DNA of 64,000 nt from Gimesia aquarii (GTDB lineage Bacteria > Planctomycetota > Planctomycetia > Planctomycetales > Planctomycetaceae). The position numbers and the translations under genes were made by a program. The notes beneath the pieces are model-generated. The model was given only the letters and a program-made list of their open reading frames with translations. It ran no database searches and was not told the origin of the DNA. The DNA lies in contig NZ_CP037422.1 of NCBI RefSeq assembly GCF_007748175.1, positions 6,464,334 to 6,528,333 of the forward strand, written 5' to 3'. This document shows positions 29,675 to 40,881 of the stretch, one piece after another (the first letter of the stretch is position 1; each line of letters starts with the position of its first letter).

Positions 29675-30682
29675 ATGAACTATCAGATCCGCAAAATCTG
29701 GAACGTCTCCGAGAGTGAACATACACCAGAAATGGTATTTCAGAATCGTAAAGCACATCGGCGGGAGTTTCTGAAAATGATGGGCTATGGTGTAGGAATC
29801 GCTGGTTTTTCAAATCTTCTTTCAGGTTGTCAACAAGCGACTGAGGAGGAAATTGAGAAAGCGGGTGCCGTTGCTCCACTACCTGAGGCGTTTCAATCGA
29901 TCTACCCAGCCCCTCACAACCCCACTTTTAAGTATGGTCGCCCGGAGACGGTCCCCAAAGAGGCAGAAGAATTCACCAACTTTTATGAATTCACAGGTCC
30001 GACTACCAAAGAAGCCTGGAAGTACGTTGAGAATTTCAAAAGCACTCCCTGGTCAGTCAGTGTAGAGGGAGAATGTGAAAAACCACGCACATTTGATATG
30101 GATGATTTTTATAAGGAAATGAAATTTGAGGAGCGTGCCTATCGTCATCGCTGTGTTGAAACATGGGCCATGTGCGTTCCCTGGACTGGATTCGCTCTTT
30201 CCCATTTGTTGAAACTTGTAGAACCCAAGCCAACCGCAAAATTTGTGGCCTTCGAGACCTTCAACAAACCAAACGAAGCGCCCTATATGAAAGCAAATGG
30301 CACTGCATACTGGCCTTGGCCTTATACTGAAGGCTTGAGTATGGCTGAAGCCATGAACGAGCTTACGTTTATTGCAACCGGTCTGTATGGTAAGCCACTA
30401 CTCAAGCAGAATGGTGCCCCTATTCGTCTGGTTGTTCCTTGGAAATATGGGTTCAAATCTGGTAAATCCATTGTCAAAATCAAGCTCACCTCCGAACAAC
30501 CAGTTACCTTTTGGAATAGCGTCAACCCCGACGAATACGGGTTCGTGGCTAACGTCAATCCTGAAGTCCCTCATCCTCGGTGGAGCCAGCGTACTGAATG
30601 GATGCTGGGAACTGAAAAACGCTACGATACAAAGCTATATAACGGATATGGTGAGTATGTAAGTGGACTCTATACTGGTTAA
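29675..30682 (+). CDS. msrP: Protein-methionine-sulfoxide reductase catalytic subunit, Tat-exported and probably lipid-anchored
   Basis: MsrP is a molybdopterin enzyme that reduces methionine sulfoxide in envelope proteins. The twin-arginine signal contains HRREFLK (Arg29-Arg30). The molybdenum-binding Cys160 lies in HRCVETW, and WKYGFKSGKSIVKI is a family motif. The signal ends in a lipobox (LSGC, Cys52), so the enzyme may be a Tat lipoprotein instead of a free periplasmic protein. AAAGGAA precedes the ATG. The haem membrane partner MsrQ is not next to it, so the electron donor must lie elsewhere or differ. Confidence 0.92.
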   Translation: MNYQIRKIWNVSESEHTPEMVFQNRKAHRREFLKMMGYGVGIAGFSNLLSGCQQATEEEIEKAGAVAPLPEAFQSIYPAPHNPTFKYGRPETVPKEAEEFTNFYEFTGPTTKEAWKYVENFKSTPWSVSVEGECEKPRTFDMDDFYKEMKFEERAYRHRCVETWAMCVPWTGFALSHLLKLVEPKPTAKFVAFETFNKPNEAPYMKANGTAYWPWPYTEGLSMAEAMNELTFIATGLYGKPLLKQNGAPIRLVVPWKYGFKSGKSIVKIKLTSEQPVTFWNSVNPDEYGFVANVNPEVPHPRWSQRTEWMLGTEKRYDTKLYNGYGEYVSGLYTG

Positions 30683-30996
30683 TAAACCACTGCACTATGG
30701 GCTAAAATACTGATTAGTCGACGATAAACGCCAAAAAGTCTCTGATCTGAACATGACTCAACAGTATTCATAAATTCATATCGAATCAGTAATATGAATT
30801 TATTTTATCATAGCCTAAACACAAGACTGAATACGCTTTTCGCTCAGAATACGTTAAATTAATCACTTGACGCTCTAGAACTCTAAACGCTACGATCTAA
30901 AATGAATTCATTTCAGGTCGTTACCACTGAGAAGCTGTATTACTGCCAAGTTCAATCATGTGAAACTACTTCAGAGTCACTTCAAGGGGATTAATT
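30683..30996. other. Intergenic region after msrP
   Basis: 314 bp of AT-rich sequence with no supported gene, RNA or strong hairpin. The AAGGGGATT before position 30997 is the ribosome binding site of the next gene. Confidence 0.4.
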
Positions 30997-32565
30997 ATGT
31001 TTTTTTCAAGTGTAATCAAACTTATGAAACCGACTGTGTTTCTTTTGATTCTTACAAATGCTTTTGGTGCGATTGCTGAGAAACCGATTGCAAAATTTTC
31101 CGTTGAAGTTGATCTAGGTAAAGATGTTGGTCAGAGCTTCGGGACGTTATTTGAAGTTCGCAATAAAAAAAATCAGGTGATTGCAGGGGCTGGATTCCTT
31201 GATGTCTATAACACACGGTTTCGCAGTGACAGGCATACTTTACAGTTCTTCGTTCGTCCGGAACACAATGCCAGAAACTTTTCTGTCAAGCGGTTATCAC
31301 ATCCTGATTTAGACTGTGGAATCTATTTACTTGACCTGGATCAAAAACTTCAGGCCTGGAGCAGCGTCCGAAATAACTTAGTTCGCTTGTGGAACCCAGA
31401 GACTCAAACATGGTCTGACGCACCAATTCCTCAAACAGGACGCGTTCTTCCTGGTGATGGAATCATGCGCCTGGGAAATGGAATCCTTACTTTTACTTCC
31501 GGCAAGGTCGCATTCAATGATCGCGTAATTCTGACCCCACCTGAAAAAGGGAGGTATTATAATTTTTATTATGCGCTGGGACGGTTATTTTTCTATCACA
31601 CCGATCGAAGCGAGAAGAAAGGTTTCACAAAAATTTACGCATGCCCGTGGACCAGCGATTCAAAAGAGCCGATCGATTTAAAGCAAGCCACTGTCATGGA
31701 TGCAAAATATGTAGGTGCCACACCCTTCGCCTGGGGGCAATACCGGGATGAAGTCCTTACAGTTTCGAACTATGGTGGCGTCTATGTATTTAGTGATTCA
31801 CAATGGAAGACTTTGGCTGAAGCACAAAAAGGAGTGAGTTTTCAAGTTTATTCGATGCTGAATTATCATGACCGACTACTGATGGCGCAATATCCCACCG
31901 GTGAACTTTTTGAATATCGTGGTAAAGAACTGAAGCGCTTAAAAGGATGGCCACCAAAATTACCAGGAGTCTCTTCATCTGCACGAGAAGCTCAGACCAT
32001 GGCCATCTATCGGGGTGATCTGATCGTGGGGGTCTGGCCATGGGCCGAAGCCTGGCGATATAACCTTGATGAAGAAAAGTGGCACTCAATGGGTAGACTG
32101 TTTTCTCATCCGGAACTCACCGACAAAACAACGCATCCCTACGAAGCCGAAGCCAAAAAATTTGAGTTGGTAGCCAATCATTGGGGACAACGTGTCACTG
32201 GCATGGTTCCACTGGGCAACGCGTTAATGCTCTCGACATCAACGAAGGGCACTTACCAATGGTTTGACAAATATAAATTTCTGACTGATGCCCAACGGCG
32301 TGAATACGGATCTGTAGTTGAACTTCAAATGCCTGGAAATTTAGCAACACAGATCAAATGGAAAAATCGCCCCATCCAACTTGAATTCGTCGTTGAAAAG
32401 AATCGACTCATCATTCGCCAAGATGGTAAAAAATTCGCACAAACGGAGTTTAAAGTCAACAACCTCAATTTTTTTCATGAAACTTCAATCAACTGGGGCC
32501 AAGGTGTTTTTGGAGATCTCAATGGTAAACTGAAGTCAAAAAAATCTACGGAAACAGCGAATTAA
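30997..32565 (+). CDS. Exported protein of unknown function (522 aa)
   Basis: AAGGGG precedes the ATG. A signal peptide (TVFLLILTNAFGAIAEK) begins the protein. The body has repeated aromatic-rich beta motifs, for example FSVKRLSHPDLDCGIYLLDLD, FYYALGRLFFYHTD, YGGVYVFSDSQWKTL and RGDLIVGVWPWAEAWRYN, suggestive of a beta-propeller. The C-terminal 100 residues look like a separate beta domain (LEFVVEKNRLIIRQDGKKF). I recognise no named family. It appears to be monocistronic. Confidence 0.75.
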   Translation: MFFSSVIKLMKPTVFLLILTNAFGAIAEKPIAKFSVEVDLGKDVGQSFGTLFEVRNKKNQVIAGAGFLDVYNTRFRSDRHTLQFFVRPEHNARNFSVKRLSHPDLDCGIYLLDLDQKLQAWSSVRNNLVRLWNPETQTWSDAPIPQTGRVLPGDGIMRLGNGILTFTSGKVAFNDRVILTPPEKGRYYNFYYALGRLFFYHTDRSEKKGFTKIYACPWTSDSKEPIDLKQATVMDAKYVGATPFAWGQYRDEVLTVSNYGGVYVFSDSQWKTLAEAQKGVSFQVYSMLNYHDRLLMAQYPTGELFEYRGKELKRLKGWPPKLPGVSSSAREAQTMAIYRGDLIVGVWPWAEAWRYNLDEEKWHSMGRLFSHPELTDKTTHPYEAEAKKFELVANHWGQRVTGMVPLGNALMLSTSTKGTYQWFDKYKFLTDAQRREYGSVVELQMPGNLATQIKWKNRPIQLEFVVEKNRLIIRQDGKKFAQTEFKVNNLNFFHETSINWGQGVFGDLNGKLKSKKSTETAN

Positions 32566-32686
32566 AGGACTACAGGGACTCCACCTCATTCGTAGCAAAG
32601 TAAATTATCCCTGCCGGAAAGTAGAACGAATATCAAGTTCCCATGCTCAATTGAAATGATCCCACATCAAACAACATTTATAAAAA

Positions 32687-32718
32687 AAGCACAGGTGAAG
32701 TCAACTTCACCTGTGCTT
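32687..32718 (-). terminator. Rho-independent terminator after the BAX-inhibitor gene
   Basis: The 14-bp perfect stem AAGCACAGGTGAAG / CTTCACCTGTGCTT has a four-base loop (32701-32704). On the minus strand it is followed by seven Ts, so it terminates the gene at 32763-33497. It may also stop plus-strand transcripts from the convergent exported-protein gene, though there is no T-run on that side. Confidence 0.85.
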
Positions 32719-32762
32719 GTGATTGGTCATTCAAGCTAAGTCTGCTTGAGGTAGAGATTCGC

Positions 32763-33497
32763 TTAATCGTTTGATGAGAACATCATGACAAGACGCAAGA
32801 CATACCAGAACAGTGTAGCAATCGCAGCAAACAAAGCCAATGATGCAGACACATACTGATCGGTCGAGTAGTGATGCAAAACATTTGATGTGTCATACAG
32901 AATAAAGCCACTCATCAGGACGATCATCGCAGCGGCAAACCAGAGCCCCAGAGAGAATCCGAAAATAGCAGCACCGATGGCGATGCCGATAGCTCCAAAC
33001 ATGGCGATAGTTAGAAAACCACCCATGAAAGAAAAATCTGCCCCTGTCACAAACACATAGGCAGTCAGTCCTCCAAAAATGCAAAGTGTGATAACCGCAG
33101 CAATAGGTATGACTGTCGGATTGGCAAATTGAGTTGCAATGTAAAGGATAGGCACAAAAATCAGGGCTTCGGCAACAATATAAATTCCCAAACCGGCATA
33201 TTGTGTTGCGAGAGATTTCGCACTTGATGCCATAGCACTGGCAACCCAACTGGCGCCCATGAAGGCGATCAATACCAGCCACCAGTTACCACCGATGGCG
33301 TTCATCATACCATTTACTAAAGTATCACTACTAAACAGGATAAATTCCAACCCCATAAAGGCCATGATCGCACCAGCCAAGTGCATGTACGTTTTTCGGA
33401 TAAAAGCGGCTCGCTCGGAGGCAATTGCGTCAATGGCAAAAACGCCTCCGCCAGCCGTTGTATCCTGGTCGTAATAATCAGGACTAAAGTTATTCAT
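32763..33497 (-). CDS. BAX inhibitor-1/YccA-family membrane protein
   Basis: The 244-residue protein has seven hydrophobic segments, the family's usual architecture. RAAFIRKTYMHLAGAIMAFMG starts the first segment, and the late segment with MIVLMSGFILYDTSNVLHHY is typical, as is the C-terminal LFWYVLRLVMMF. Bacterial members such as YccA and YbhL act in membrane protein quality control or as proton-sensitive calcium leaks; the role here is unknown. A strong terminator follows. Confidence 0.92.
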   Translation of the reverse strand: MNNFSPDYYDQDTTAGGGVFAIDAIASERAAFIRKTYMHLAGAIMAFMGLEFILFSSDTLVNGMMNAIGGNWWLVLIAFMGASWVASAMASSAKSLATQYAGLGIYIVAEALIFVPILYIATQFANPTVIPIAAVITLCIFGGLTAYVFVTGADFSFMGGFLTIAMFGAIGIAIGAAIFGFSLGLWFAAAMIVLMSGFILYDTSNVLHHYSTDQYVSASLALFAAIATLFWYVLRLVMMFSSND

Positions 33498-33794
33498 TGA
33501 CAGTGTTCTCCAATTGAGTGAGTCGGGATATTCCGAGTGAATATGGATTGAGCAAAGGTATTATATTTCAATGAGCCTGCAGATCAATCTGAAGAGATGA
33601 CTCACAGGCACGGTAATTATAGGTCACAGTGCACATAATTCAAGTAGCAACAATCTCCTTTTCGATTTTCCTAGGTCAACTGAAACTGATTCAGAAGCCG
33701 CAGATGCTGATTACTTGATTGTGCCTACGCAATGGTTGTGTTATTTCATACGTAAGTTTATGTCAAACCGGTCAATGAATTCTATCAAATTCAT

Positions 33795-36700
33795 GTGAAA
33801 GCTTACGAAATATTTAATGAAATGAATGATTTAAAAGCCGAAAATAAACCTAAAACATGGGAATTCTGGATCGATGTGGGAGGGACGTTTACCGACTGTA
33901 TCGCGCGGTCTCCAGAAAATGATTTCATTCCCTTTAAGACACTTAGTTCGGGTATTACCAAAGGTCGAGTTCAGAAAATCTCTAATCCCACCACCATTGT
34001 CGATTCTTCCCGCTGCGGTGCCCCGGCAGAGTTCTGGCAAAAGTATCAAATCGAATTTCTGAATGAAGAGGGACAATCCCTGCATTCGGCACAAGTGACG
34101 AACTTTAACTCCGTAAATGGCATTTTAAACTTCGAACCTCCCCTACCCGAGACGGTCAAAGAATCTACCAGCTACGAGTTGAGTTCAGGAGAAGAAGCCC
34201 CCATATTGGCAATTCGATGGATTCTTGGTTTAAAAAAATCAGACATGATCCCTCACATCAGTGTTAAACTCGGAACAACCAGAGGCACGAATGCCCTTCT
34301 CACCCGTAATGGAGCCCGTACTGCTTTTATCACAACCAGAGGATTCGCCGATGTCCTGTTAATTGGTAATCAGGATCGTCCCCATTTGTTTGATCTGGTC
34401 ATACAAAAACCAGAACCCCTGTTCGAAACAACTGTTGAAATTGATGAGCGCATCACTGCGGAAGGGACTGTGTACTGTGCACCTGATCCGAAAACAATTC
34501 TGCAACAGCTGCAAACTTTGAAATCAACGGGAGTCGAATCACTGGCAATTTGCCTGCTGCACTCGTTTGCGAACCCGAAACACGAAGAACTAGTGGCTCG
34601 AATCGCAGAAGAGGTCGGATTTGACGAAATCAGTGTTTCAAGTCGCCTCTCACCGCTCATCAAAATCGTTTCCCGTGGCGATACGACAGTGATGGACGCG
34701 TATCTGAATCCGATCCTGAAAGACTATATCGGTAAACTCCGTACGCCTCTAAAAAATTGTGATCTGAAGCTGATGACTTCAGCCGGTGGTCTGGTTGACG
34801 CGACTCACTTTGTCGGTAAAGACAGTATCTTGTCCGGTCCAGCTGGAGGGGTAATTGGTTATTCATGCGTCGCAGAGCTAGCAGGTTTTCCGAAGTCCAT
34901 CGGTTTTGATATGGGTGGTACGAGTACCGATGTCTCTCGCTTCGATGGTGAGTACGAACGCGAATTTGAAACGCAAAAAGCGGGTGTGCGAATAGTCGCA
35001 CCGATGCTTAGCATCGAAACGGTAGCAGCCGGTGGCGGCAGTATTTGTGGCTTTGATGGTATCAAGCTACATGTCGGACCTGCCAGTGCGGGAGCCGATC
35101 CCGGACCTGCCTGCTATGGTCGAGGCGGCCCATTGACCATAACTGACCTGAATCTTTATCTCGGCAAAATTATTCCCAACCAGTTCCCGTTTGCCCTGGA
35201 TCGGAATGCAGTTGAACACAGATTGACTCAACTCTGCCAGGAAATTGCGGCTTCACCAATGGGGAAAACGTACACTCCTCTTGAACTGGCAGAAGGATTT
35301 CTTCAGATTGCCAACGCAAATATGGTCCGTGCCATTCGCAATATCTCAGTCGCGCGCGGCTATGATCCGGCTGACTATGTGCTTGTCAGTTTCGGTGGCG
35401 CCGGATCACAACACGCATGTGCGATTGCCCGCGCTCTGGGAATTCGAGAATTATTGATTCATCCCTATTCAGGAATTCTGAGTGCATTTGGTATCGGCCA
35501 AGCTGATGTGCGACGTTTCGGTCAACAATCTGTTCTTAAACCCTGGTCCGCAGAACTACAACAGGAATTAGGAATCCGGTTTCAGGAACTTGACCAAAAA
35601 GTAAAAGAAGAAGTCCGTACAGAAGGAGTCCCAGAGGAGCGAATTGAAGAGCCACAGCATTCACTCGAAATGCGCTTTCTAGGTACAGATGCGACAATCC
35701 AAATTCTCTGTGTAGCAGGTCAAGATGAACTCGCTTGTTTTGAGCAAGAACACCAGCGCCTTTACGGATATAAACATGAAGGGCGCGTTGTTGAAGTGAC
35801 CGCGCTACGGACAGAAGTTGTTGGTCGGATGGAAGAACCAAACCTGCCTGCCTCTGAAGTCATTTCACGAGTTCCCGATCCACTGAAAACAGTGGAAACT
35901 CATTTTCAGGGAAAGACACACAAAACAGGCGTTTATCTGCGGGATGAACTACGTCCTGGCGATCAGATCGCTGGCCCCGCAATTATCTGTGAAGCAATTT
36001 CTACAGTCATTATTGACCCCGGCTTTGAAGCCGAGATTTTGTCACGCGGCGAAACGCTGATTCACGAAACGATCAAAAACTCAGCGGCTCATGAAACGAT
36101 TAGTACCGAAGCCGACCCGGTGATGCTGGAAATTTTTAATAATCTATTTGCCTCTATCGCCGAGCAAATGGGAATCACACTACAGAAGACATCCATCTCG
36201 ACGAACGTAAAAGAGCGGCTCGACTTTAGTTGTGCCGTCTTTTCAGCCAACGGCGACCTGGTCGTGAATGCCCCTCATATCCCCGTGCACCTGGGAGCAA
36301 TGAGCGAAACAGTCAAACGAATCATTGCTGATAACCCCAATTTAGCCCCTGGAGATGTGTATGTTACCAATGATCCGTATCGAGGTGGTTCGCATCTACC
36401 CGATGTCACCGTAATCACCCCCGTCCACGATCCGAATTCAAAGAAATTACTGTTCTTTACGGCCAGTCGCGCACATCATGCGGAAATCGGTGGGATCGTG
36501 CCAGGCAGTATGCCACCGTTTTCGAAAACACTCGCCGATGAAGGCATTCTGATTCGGAATTTTAAGCTGGTTGACCGAGGAATTTCATGTGAAGAGGATC
36601 TGAGATCCTTACTGCTGACAGGCGAATACCCGTCTCGTTCTGTCGATGACAATCTGGCTGATATCTCTGCACAAGTCGCTGCCAACAATTGTGGTGTGAT

Positions 36701-37661
36701 CTTGCTTAATGATCTGGTTCTTCGCTATTCCATACCGGTTGTGCAAGCTTATATGCAGCACATCCAGCGCGCGGCGACGGAAAAGATGCAACTGGCCCTC
36801 GCACATATAGAAGATGGTCTCTATTCGTTTACCGATCACCTGGATCACGGCGCTCCCTTATCCGTACAAATTACGATTAAAGGGACATCAGCAGTGGTCG
36901 ATTTTACGGGAACAGGACCAGTACTCGAAACAAACCTGAACGCCAATCGTGCCATTGTGAATGCCGCAGTTTTATATGTCTTTCGCTGTCTGATCCAAGA
37001 AGACATTCCTCTAAACAGTGGTGTCTTAGCACCTATTAAGATTATATTGCCAGAATGTTTTTTGAATCCTCCCGAACGGGAAACGCCTGCACAATGCGCG
37101 GCAATGGTGGGTGGCAATGTTGAAACCTCACAACGAACCGTCGATACACTACTTGGCGCCTTGAACAAAGCAGCCGCCAGCCAGGGTACGATGAACAATT
37201 TAACGTTCGGTGACGAGAACTTTGGCTATTATGAAACGATCTGCGGAGGCAGTGGTGCCACTGCCGAAGGAGTTGGCGCGGATGCCGTCCATACACATAT
37301 GACGAATACACGACTCACTGACGCCGAAATCATTGAACGTCGCTATCCGGTGCGATTGCATGAATTTTCCATTCGCAAAAAATCGGGAGGAGCGGGACGG
37401 CATCCAGGAGGCAATGGAATTATCCGTCGTATTGAATTTCTGAAGCCTTTAAAAATATCATTGATCTCTGAACGCCGCGGAGATTACGCCCCCTTCGGTC
37501 TGGAAGGTGGTTCACCAGGCCAGATCGGAGAAAACCTGCTGCAAAAAGCAAACGAAACAAACGAGCAATCGCTAGCCGGTAAGTTTTCTCTGTCAGTTGA
37601 AGCCGGTGACCTACTAACAATTAAAACTCCTGGTGGAGGCGGATTTGGAACACAAGCATAA
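33795..37661 (+). CDS. 5-oxoprolinase/hydantoinase, HyuA-HyuB fusion
   Basis: The protein joins the ATPase-type hydantoinase A half and the hydantoinase B half in one chain of about 1,288 residues, the arrangement of eukaryotic and some bacterial ATP-dependent 5-oxoprolinases. HyuA landmarks are [37 protein letters not shown] and [11 protein letters not shown]. HyuB starts near residue 770 ([19 protein letters not shown]) and ends with TPGGGGFG. The expected reaction is ATP-driven opening of 5-oxoproline to glutamate, but hydantoin substrates are also possible. The GTG at 33795 has no clear ribosome binding site; ATG 33822 is an alternative. A DUF1445 gene lies 0.8 kb downstream. Confidence 0.9.
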   Translation: MKAYEIFNEMNDLKAENKPKTWEFWIDVGGTFTDCIARSPENDFIPFKTLSSGITKGRVQKISNPTTIVDSSRCGAPAEFWQKYQIEFLNEEGQSLHSAQVTNFNSVNGILNFEPPLPETVKESTSYELSSGEEAPILAIRWILGLKKSDMIPHISVKLGTTRGTNALLTRNGARTAFITTRGFADVLLIGNQDRPHLFDLVIQKPEPLFETTVEIDERITAEGTVYCAPDPKTILQQLQTLKSTGVESLAICLLHSFANPKHEELVARIAEEVGFDEISVSSRLSPLIKIVSRGDTTVMDAYLNPILKDYIGKLRTPLKNCDLKLMTSAGGLVDATHFVGKDSILSGPAGGVIGYSCVAELAGFPKSIGFDMGGTSTDVSRFDGEYEREFETQKAGVRIVAPMLSIETVAAGGGSICGFDGIKLHVGPASAGADPGPACYGRGGPLTITDLNLYLGKIIPNQFPFALDRNAVEHRLTQLCQEIAASPMGKTYTPLELAEGFLQIANANMVRAIRNISVARGYDPADYVLVSFGGAGSQHACAIARALGIRELLIHPYSGILSAFGIGQADVRRFGQQSVLKPWSAELQQELGIRFQELDQKVKEEVRTEGVPEERIEEPQHSLEMRFLGTDATIQILCVAGQDELACFEQEHQRLYGYKHEGRVVEVTALRTEVVGRMEEPNLPASEVISRVPDPLKTVETHFQGKTHKTGVYLRDELRPGDQIAGPAIICEAISTVIIDPGFEAEILSRGETLIHETIKNSAAHETISTEADPVMLEIFNNLFASIAEQMGITLQKTSISTNVKERLDFSCAVFSANGDLVVNAPHIPVHLGAMSETVKRIIADNPNLAPGDVYVTNDPYRGGSHLPDVTVITPVHDPNSKKLLFFTASRAHHAEIGGIVPGSMPPFSKTLADEGILIRNFKLVDRGISCEEDLRSLLLTGEYPSRSVDDNLADISAQVAANNCGVILLNDLVLRYSIPVVQAYMQHIQRAATEKMQLALAHIEDGLYSFTDHLDHGAPLSVQITIKGTSAVVDFTGTGPVLETNLNANRAIVNAAVLYVFRCLIQEDIPLNSGVLAPIKIILPECFLNPPERETPAQCAAMVGGNVETSQRTVDTLLGALNKAAASQGTMNNLTFGDENFGYYETICGGSGATAEGVGADAVHTHMTNTRLTDAEIIERRYPVRLHEFSIRKKSGGAGRHPGGNGIIRRIEFLKPLKISLISERRGDYAPFGLEGGSPGQIGENLLQKANETNEQSLAGKFSLSVEAGDLLTIKTPGGGGFGTQA

Positions 37662-37919
37662 AAATGGAATTCTGCCGCTGAACTCAGAAGAGTTCGCAGT
37701 CCGTTAGTAATCTCATTCAACACGTTTTAGTTTCCAAATACTTGTTGCCTGATTTTAGTGATTGCCAGAAGTTTAGACGTTAATTATCGCGTTCAATATA
37801 TTATTACTGGAATTAGCTTTGTGATTTTGATAGCAAGCCTGTAAGGTGTCGCATAGAGAGATTTTCATTCAAAAGAACATTACTGACCGTTTATAAATAA
37901 TACAAAAAAGGAAAGCACC

Positions 37920-38456
37920 GTGTCCGAAAACCGACGAGAAGAAGTTGATTCTGCCTTGGCCGATGTTGATTTCGACAAATTCAACTATCAAGTCGTCTTT
38001 GAAACCAGCAAGGGAAAGATCCGCATGGATCTTTACCCCGACGTTGCACCAGGACATTGTCGTAATATTATCGGCCTCACCAAGATTGGGTTTTATGATG
38101 GAATTATATTCCATCGTGTGATTCCTGATTTTGTAGTTCAAGTCGGATGTCCTCAGGGAACTGGTACTGGCGGACCGGGATATACGATCGATGCGGAATT
38201 CAACAATCTTCCCCATGAAACGGGAGTGTTGTCGATGGCACGAACGAGAGATCCCAACTCAGCGGGTTCCCAATTCTTTATTTGCCTGGGCCGTGTTCCA
38301 CATCTGGATAATCAATACACGGTGTTTGGTAAAACCTGTGATGCAGAAAGTGAAGCCGTCGTATTGGAAATTGGCAATGTCGAAACCGATCATGGTGATC
38401 GCCCACTGGAAGATGTGCAAATCACGGGATCTGAAGTCGTCGTTTCTGAAAAGTAG
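37920..38456 (+). CDS. Cyclophilin-type peptidyl-prolyl cis-trans isomerase
   Basis: The 178-residue protein catalyses proline isomerisation during protein folding. The catalytic Arg is in FHRVIPDF, and the family motifs [19 protein letters not shown] and GSQFFICLG are present. There is no signal peptide, so it acts in the cytoplasm. A 20-residue charged N-terminal extension precedes the domain. The GTG start has AAAAGGAAA upstream. The DUF1445 gene begins five bases after the stop, so the two are likely cotranscribed. Confidence 0.93.
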   Translation: MSENRREEVDSALADVDFDKFNYQVVFETSKGKIRMDLYPDVAPGHCRNIIGLTKIGFYDGIIFHRVIPDFVVQVGCPQGTGTGGPGYTIDAEFNNLPHETGVLSMARTRDPNSAGSQFFICLGRVPHLDNQYTVFGKTCDAESEAVVLEIGNVETDHGDRPLEDVQITGSEVVVSEK

Positions 38457-38461
38457 TTGTT

Positions 38462-39259
38462 ATGGATGTAGATCGTTCCGCACTACAGACTGGTACGCAA
38501 GTTCGACAGGTCTGTCGTAGTGGTGAATTCACCGGGCAAACTTCGGGACTGGCTCTTGGCTTTGCCCAGGCAAATTTGGTGATTCTTCGTAAGCAAGACG
38601 CTGTTGACTTTCGAGAGTTCTGTGAACGAAATCCCAAGCCTTGTCCATTGCTGGAAGTGACCGAAGCCGGTGATCCTTGTCCCCACAAACTAGCTGAAAG
38701 TAGTGACCTGCGTACTGACCTCCCTCGCTACCGAGTCTGGAAGCACGGGGAACTGGTAGAAGAACCTACTGAAATTAGTCATCACTGGCAGGAGGATCTG
38801 GTCTCATTTCTAATTGGCTGTTCTTTTACGTTTGAATCTGCGTTAGTCAAAGCAGGGCTGCCCGTCAGACATTTAGATCTCGGTGTGAATGTGCCCATGT
38901 ACCGTACCTCAATCAATTGTGAATCTGCCGGTATGTTTTCCGGACCGCTCGTCGTTTCGATGCGCCCCTTTAAGCCCGCCGATGCCATTCGCGCAGTTCA
39001 AATCACCAGTCGTTTTCCTGCTGTGCATGGAGCTCCCATACATCTGGGATTCCCGGAACAGATTGGAATTTTGAATCTCAATCAACCCGATTTTGGTGAC
39101 TCTATACCGGTAGAATCAGATGAACTGCCTCTGTTCTGGGCCTGTGGAGTAACACCTCAAGCTGTGTTGATGCAGGCAAAGCGAGAATTTGCAATCACAC
39201 ACAGTCCCGGCTGTATGTTCGTTTCTGACGTGAAAGAGGCCACACTGGCAGTCTCTTAA
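38462..39259 (+). CDS. DUF1445 / D-glutamate cyclase-like hydro-lyase
   Basis: The 265-residue protein matches the DUF1445 family, which includes D-glutamate cyclase (forming 5-oxo-D-proline) and proteins annotated as putative hydro-lyases. Landmarks are [20 protein letters not shown] near the start, [36 protein letters not shown] and [12 protein letters not shown]. It overlaps the transcription unit of the cyclophilin (five-base gap) and lies close to a 5-oxoprolinase, which supports a 5-oxoproline link. Convergent with a small minus-strand gene. Confidence 0.88.
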   Translation: MDVDRSALQTGTQVRQVCRSGEFTGQTSGLALGFAQANLVILRKQDAVDFREFCERNPKPCPLLEVTEAGDPCPHKLAESSDLRTDLPRYRVWKHGELVEEPTEISHHWQEDLVSFLIGCSFTFESALVKAGLPVRHLDLGVNVPMYRTSINCESAGMFSGPLVVSMRPFKPADAIRAVQITSRFPAVHGAPIHLGFPEQIGILNLNQPDFGDSIPVESDELPLFWACGVTPQAVLMQAKREFAITHSPGCMFVSDVKEATLAVS

Positions 39260-39278
39260 ATTTTCGAGGCCTGCTGAC

Positions 39279-39563
39279 TTAAGAATGCGATTCCATTGGG
39301 GATGACTCTTCAGCAACCAAATCATTTTGTGGTAGGTGCACAGAGCGAATACGATAGTTTTCCCACATCAATGAATAAGCAAAACAAGGCTCTTGTTTCA
39401 AACTATAAGCCACTGGCTGACTTTCCCAGAAACTCATGACATTACCTTGCGGTGGGTTTGTATAGAGTCGATGCTTACAATGAGGACAAACCATCCCCAC
39501 TGGTGTTGCCTGATCTTCAACACATTGATGCTCTAAACAAATTGTTTTTTGTCGGTTGCTCAT
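39279..39563 (-). CDS. Hypothetical protein with a CPHC zinc-ribbon-like motif (94 aa)
   Basis: The ATG-started frame gives a 94-residue protein with cysteines at ICLEHQC and VCPHC near the N-terminus, which could bind a metal. The rest is Ser, Glu and aromatic rich (GNVMSFWESQPVAYSL) with no recognised fold. It is convergent with the DUF1445 gene, 20 bp apart. Family unknown. Confidence 0.5.
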   Translation of the reverse strand: MSNRQKTICLEHQCVEDQATPVGMVCPHCKHRLYTNPPQGNVMSFWESQPVAYSLKQEPCFAYSLMWENYRIRSVHLPQNDLVAEESSPMESHS

Positions 39564-39906
39564 ATATTAAATTATATCCGGCTGGTGACAGGCTCCTCCA
39601 GTATTTTCCCCAGTTCCCCATGGGAAATCCTTGAAAGACGAAAATTGCCACTCACTTTTATAGATTTTCCTCAACCTTTGAATCCTACTGAATTCATAGA
39701 TTCTGCAAAATCGCTCCAGATGTCATGATTAGACCATGATTTACCTCAAACAAGCCAAGCCTAACCGATTCCGATAGTTGGATCCCTCGGAACATCGCAT
39801 CCTGTAAACCAGTTTGGTATAAAATAAGACTCAGTCTAAAGTTGCTCAATCGATTGAATGACCGTAGATTAACCCTTATCTGAACACAGATTCTGGTACT
39901 TTATAA
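39564..39906. other. Intergenic region before the C1/DapA cluster
   Basis: 343 bp between a small minus-strand gene and the plus-strand DapA-like gene. It should carry the promoter of the downstream cluster; TATAAAAT near 39819-39826 is a possible -10, without a clear -35. No gene or RNA seen. Confidence 0.35.
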
Positions 39907-40827
39907 ATGGCAATTAACCTTTCAGAACAACTAAAAGGTGTTCTCCCTCCCGTAGTCACTCCGTTGACACCAGATCGCAGGCTTGATGCTGCTTCGGCGG
40001 AATCAGTTTACCGATTTATGTTGAAACAGGGTGTGCATGGGCTATTTCTATTTGGTACGTCGGGGGAAGGGCCATTGCTAAGAGAGGCGGACCGGGAGCA
40101 AGCAACAGAAATCGCAGTCAAAGTCATTGATGGCAGCGTCCCTCTCTTAGTAGGTGTGATTGCACCAGGAACTGAGCAAATTATTGAACAAGCAATAGTT
40201 GCCAAATCTCAGGGTGCAGATGCAATCGTCGTTTGCCCTCCCTTTTACTATCCAGCCAGTCAAGCTGACATGCTAGTGCATTATCGTACTATTCGAGAAT
40301 CCGTTGACCTTCCGATTTTTGCTTACGACATTCCCGTGATGACTAAAGTCAAAATAGAACTGGAAACTCTGATGACGTTGGGAAAGGAAGGCACCATCAT
40401 CGGAGTCAAAGACTCAAGCGGCGATGCCGTCAGCTTTCATCGTCTGGTCGCAAGTAAACCTCCGGGAATGAAACTATTTACGGGAGCCGAAATGCTGGTA
40501 CACGCCGTTGTCCTGGCTGGTGCTGATGGAACAGTCCCGGGGCTGGCTAATGTAGGTCCGGAATTATTTGTACAACTTTATGAAGCAGCGGCAGCGGAAA
40601 ATCATCAGGAAGCGGTTAGACAACAGGAAGCCATCGTCCGATTGTTTGAAGTGTTTGTCTGTTCGGATGGAACCATCAAAGTGGGATATGTGATTGGCGC
40701 CATGAAAACAGCCCTGAGGTTGCGCGGGGTAATTGAACACGACACACTGTTTCATCCGTTCCCAGCCTGCACTCCTGAACTGATTGAACGAACCAAAGGC
40801 ATCATGGAAGAAGTTGGTTGTCTGTGA
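39907..40827 (+). CDS. DapA-family aldolase/lyase (dihydrodipicolinate synthase-like)
   Basis: Members of this TIM-barrel class I aldolase family form a Schiff base between a Lys and pyruvate. The Lys lies in GVKDSSGD and the conserved Tyr in FAYDIPV. The pyruvate loop reads FGTSGEGP, whereas true DapA enzymes usually have GTTGE. The function may therefore be dihydrodipicolinate synthase or another pyruvate-dependent aldolase. At 306 residues it has family length. mch follows after 54 bp, and this gene seems to lead the cluster. Confidence 0.85.
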   Translation: MAINLSEQLKGVLPPVVTPLTPDRRLDAASAESVYRFMLKQGVHGLFLFGTSGEGPLLREADREQATEIAVKVIDGSVPLLVGVIAPGTEQIIEQAIVAKSQGADAIVVCPPFYYPASQADMLVHYRTIRESVDLPIFAYDIPVMTKVKIELETLMTLGKEGTIIGVKDSSGDAVSFHRLVASKPPGMKLFTGAEMLVHAVVLAGADGTVPGLANVGPELFVQLYEAAAAENHQEAVRQQEAIVRLFEVFVCSDGTIKVGYVIGAMKTALRLRGVIEHDTLFHPFPACTPELIERTKGIMEEVGCL

Positions 40828-40881
40828 TATTCCCCAAATGTCTGTCCTCTTAATTTTACTTACTGGATTGAAATAAACGTT

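Noticed and set aside
33831-37403. Many antisense open frames within the 5-oxoprolinase gene
   Set aside because: All are shadows of the long plus-strand gene, with no motifs or start signals.
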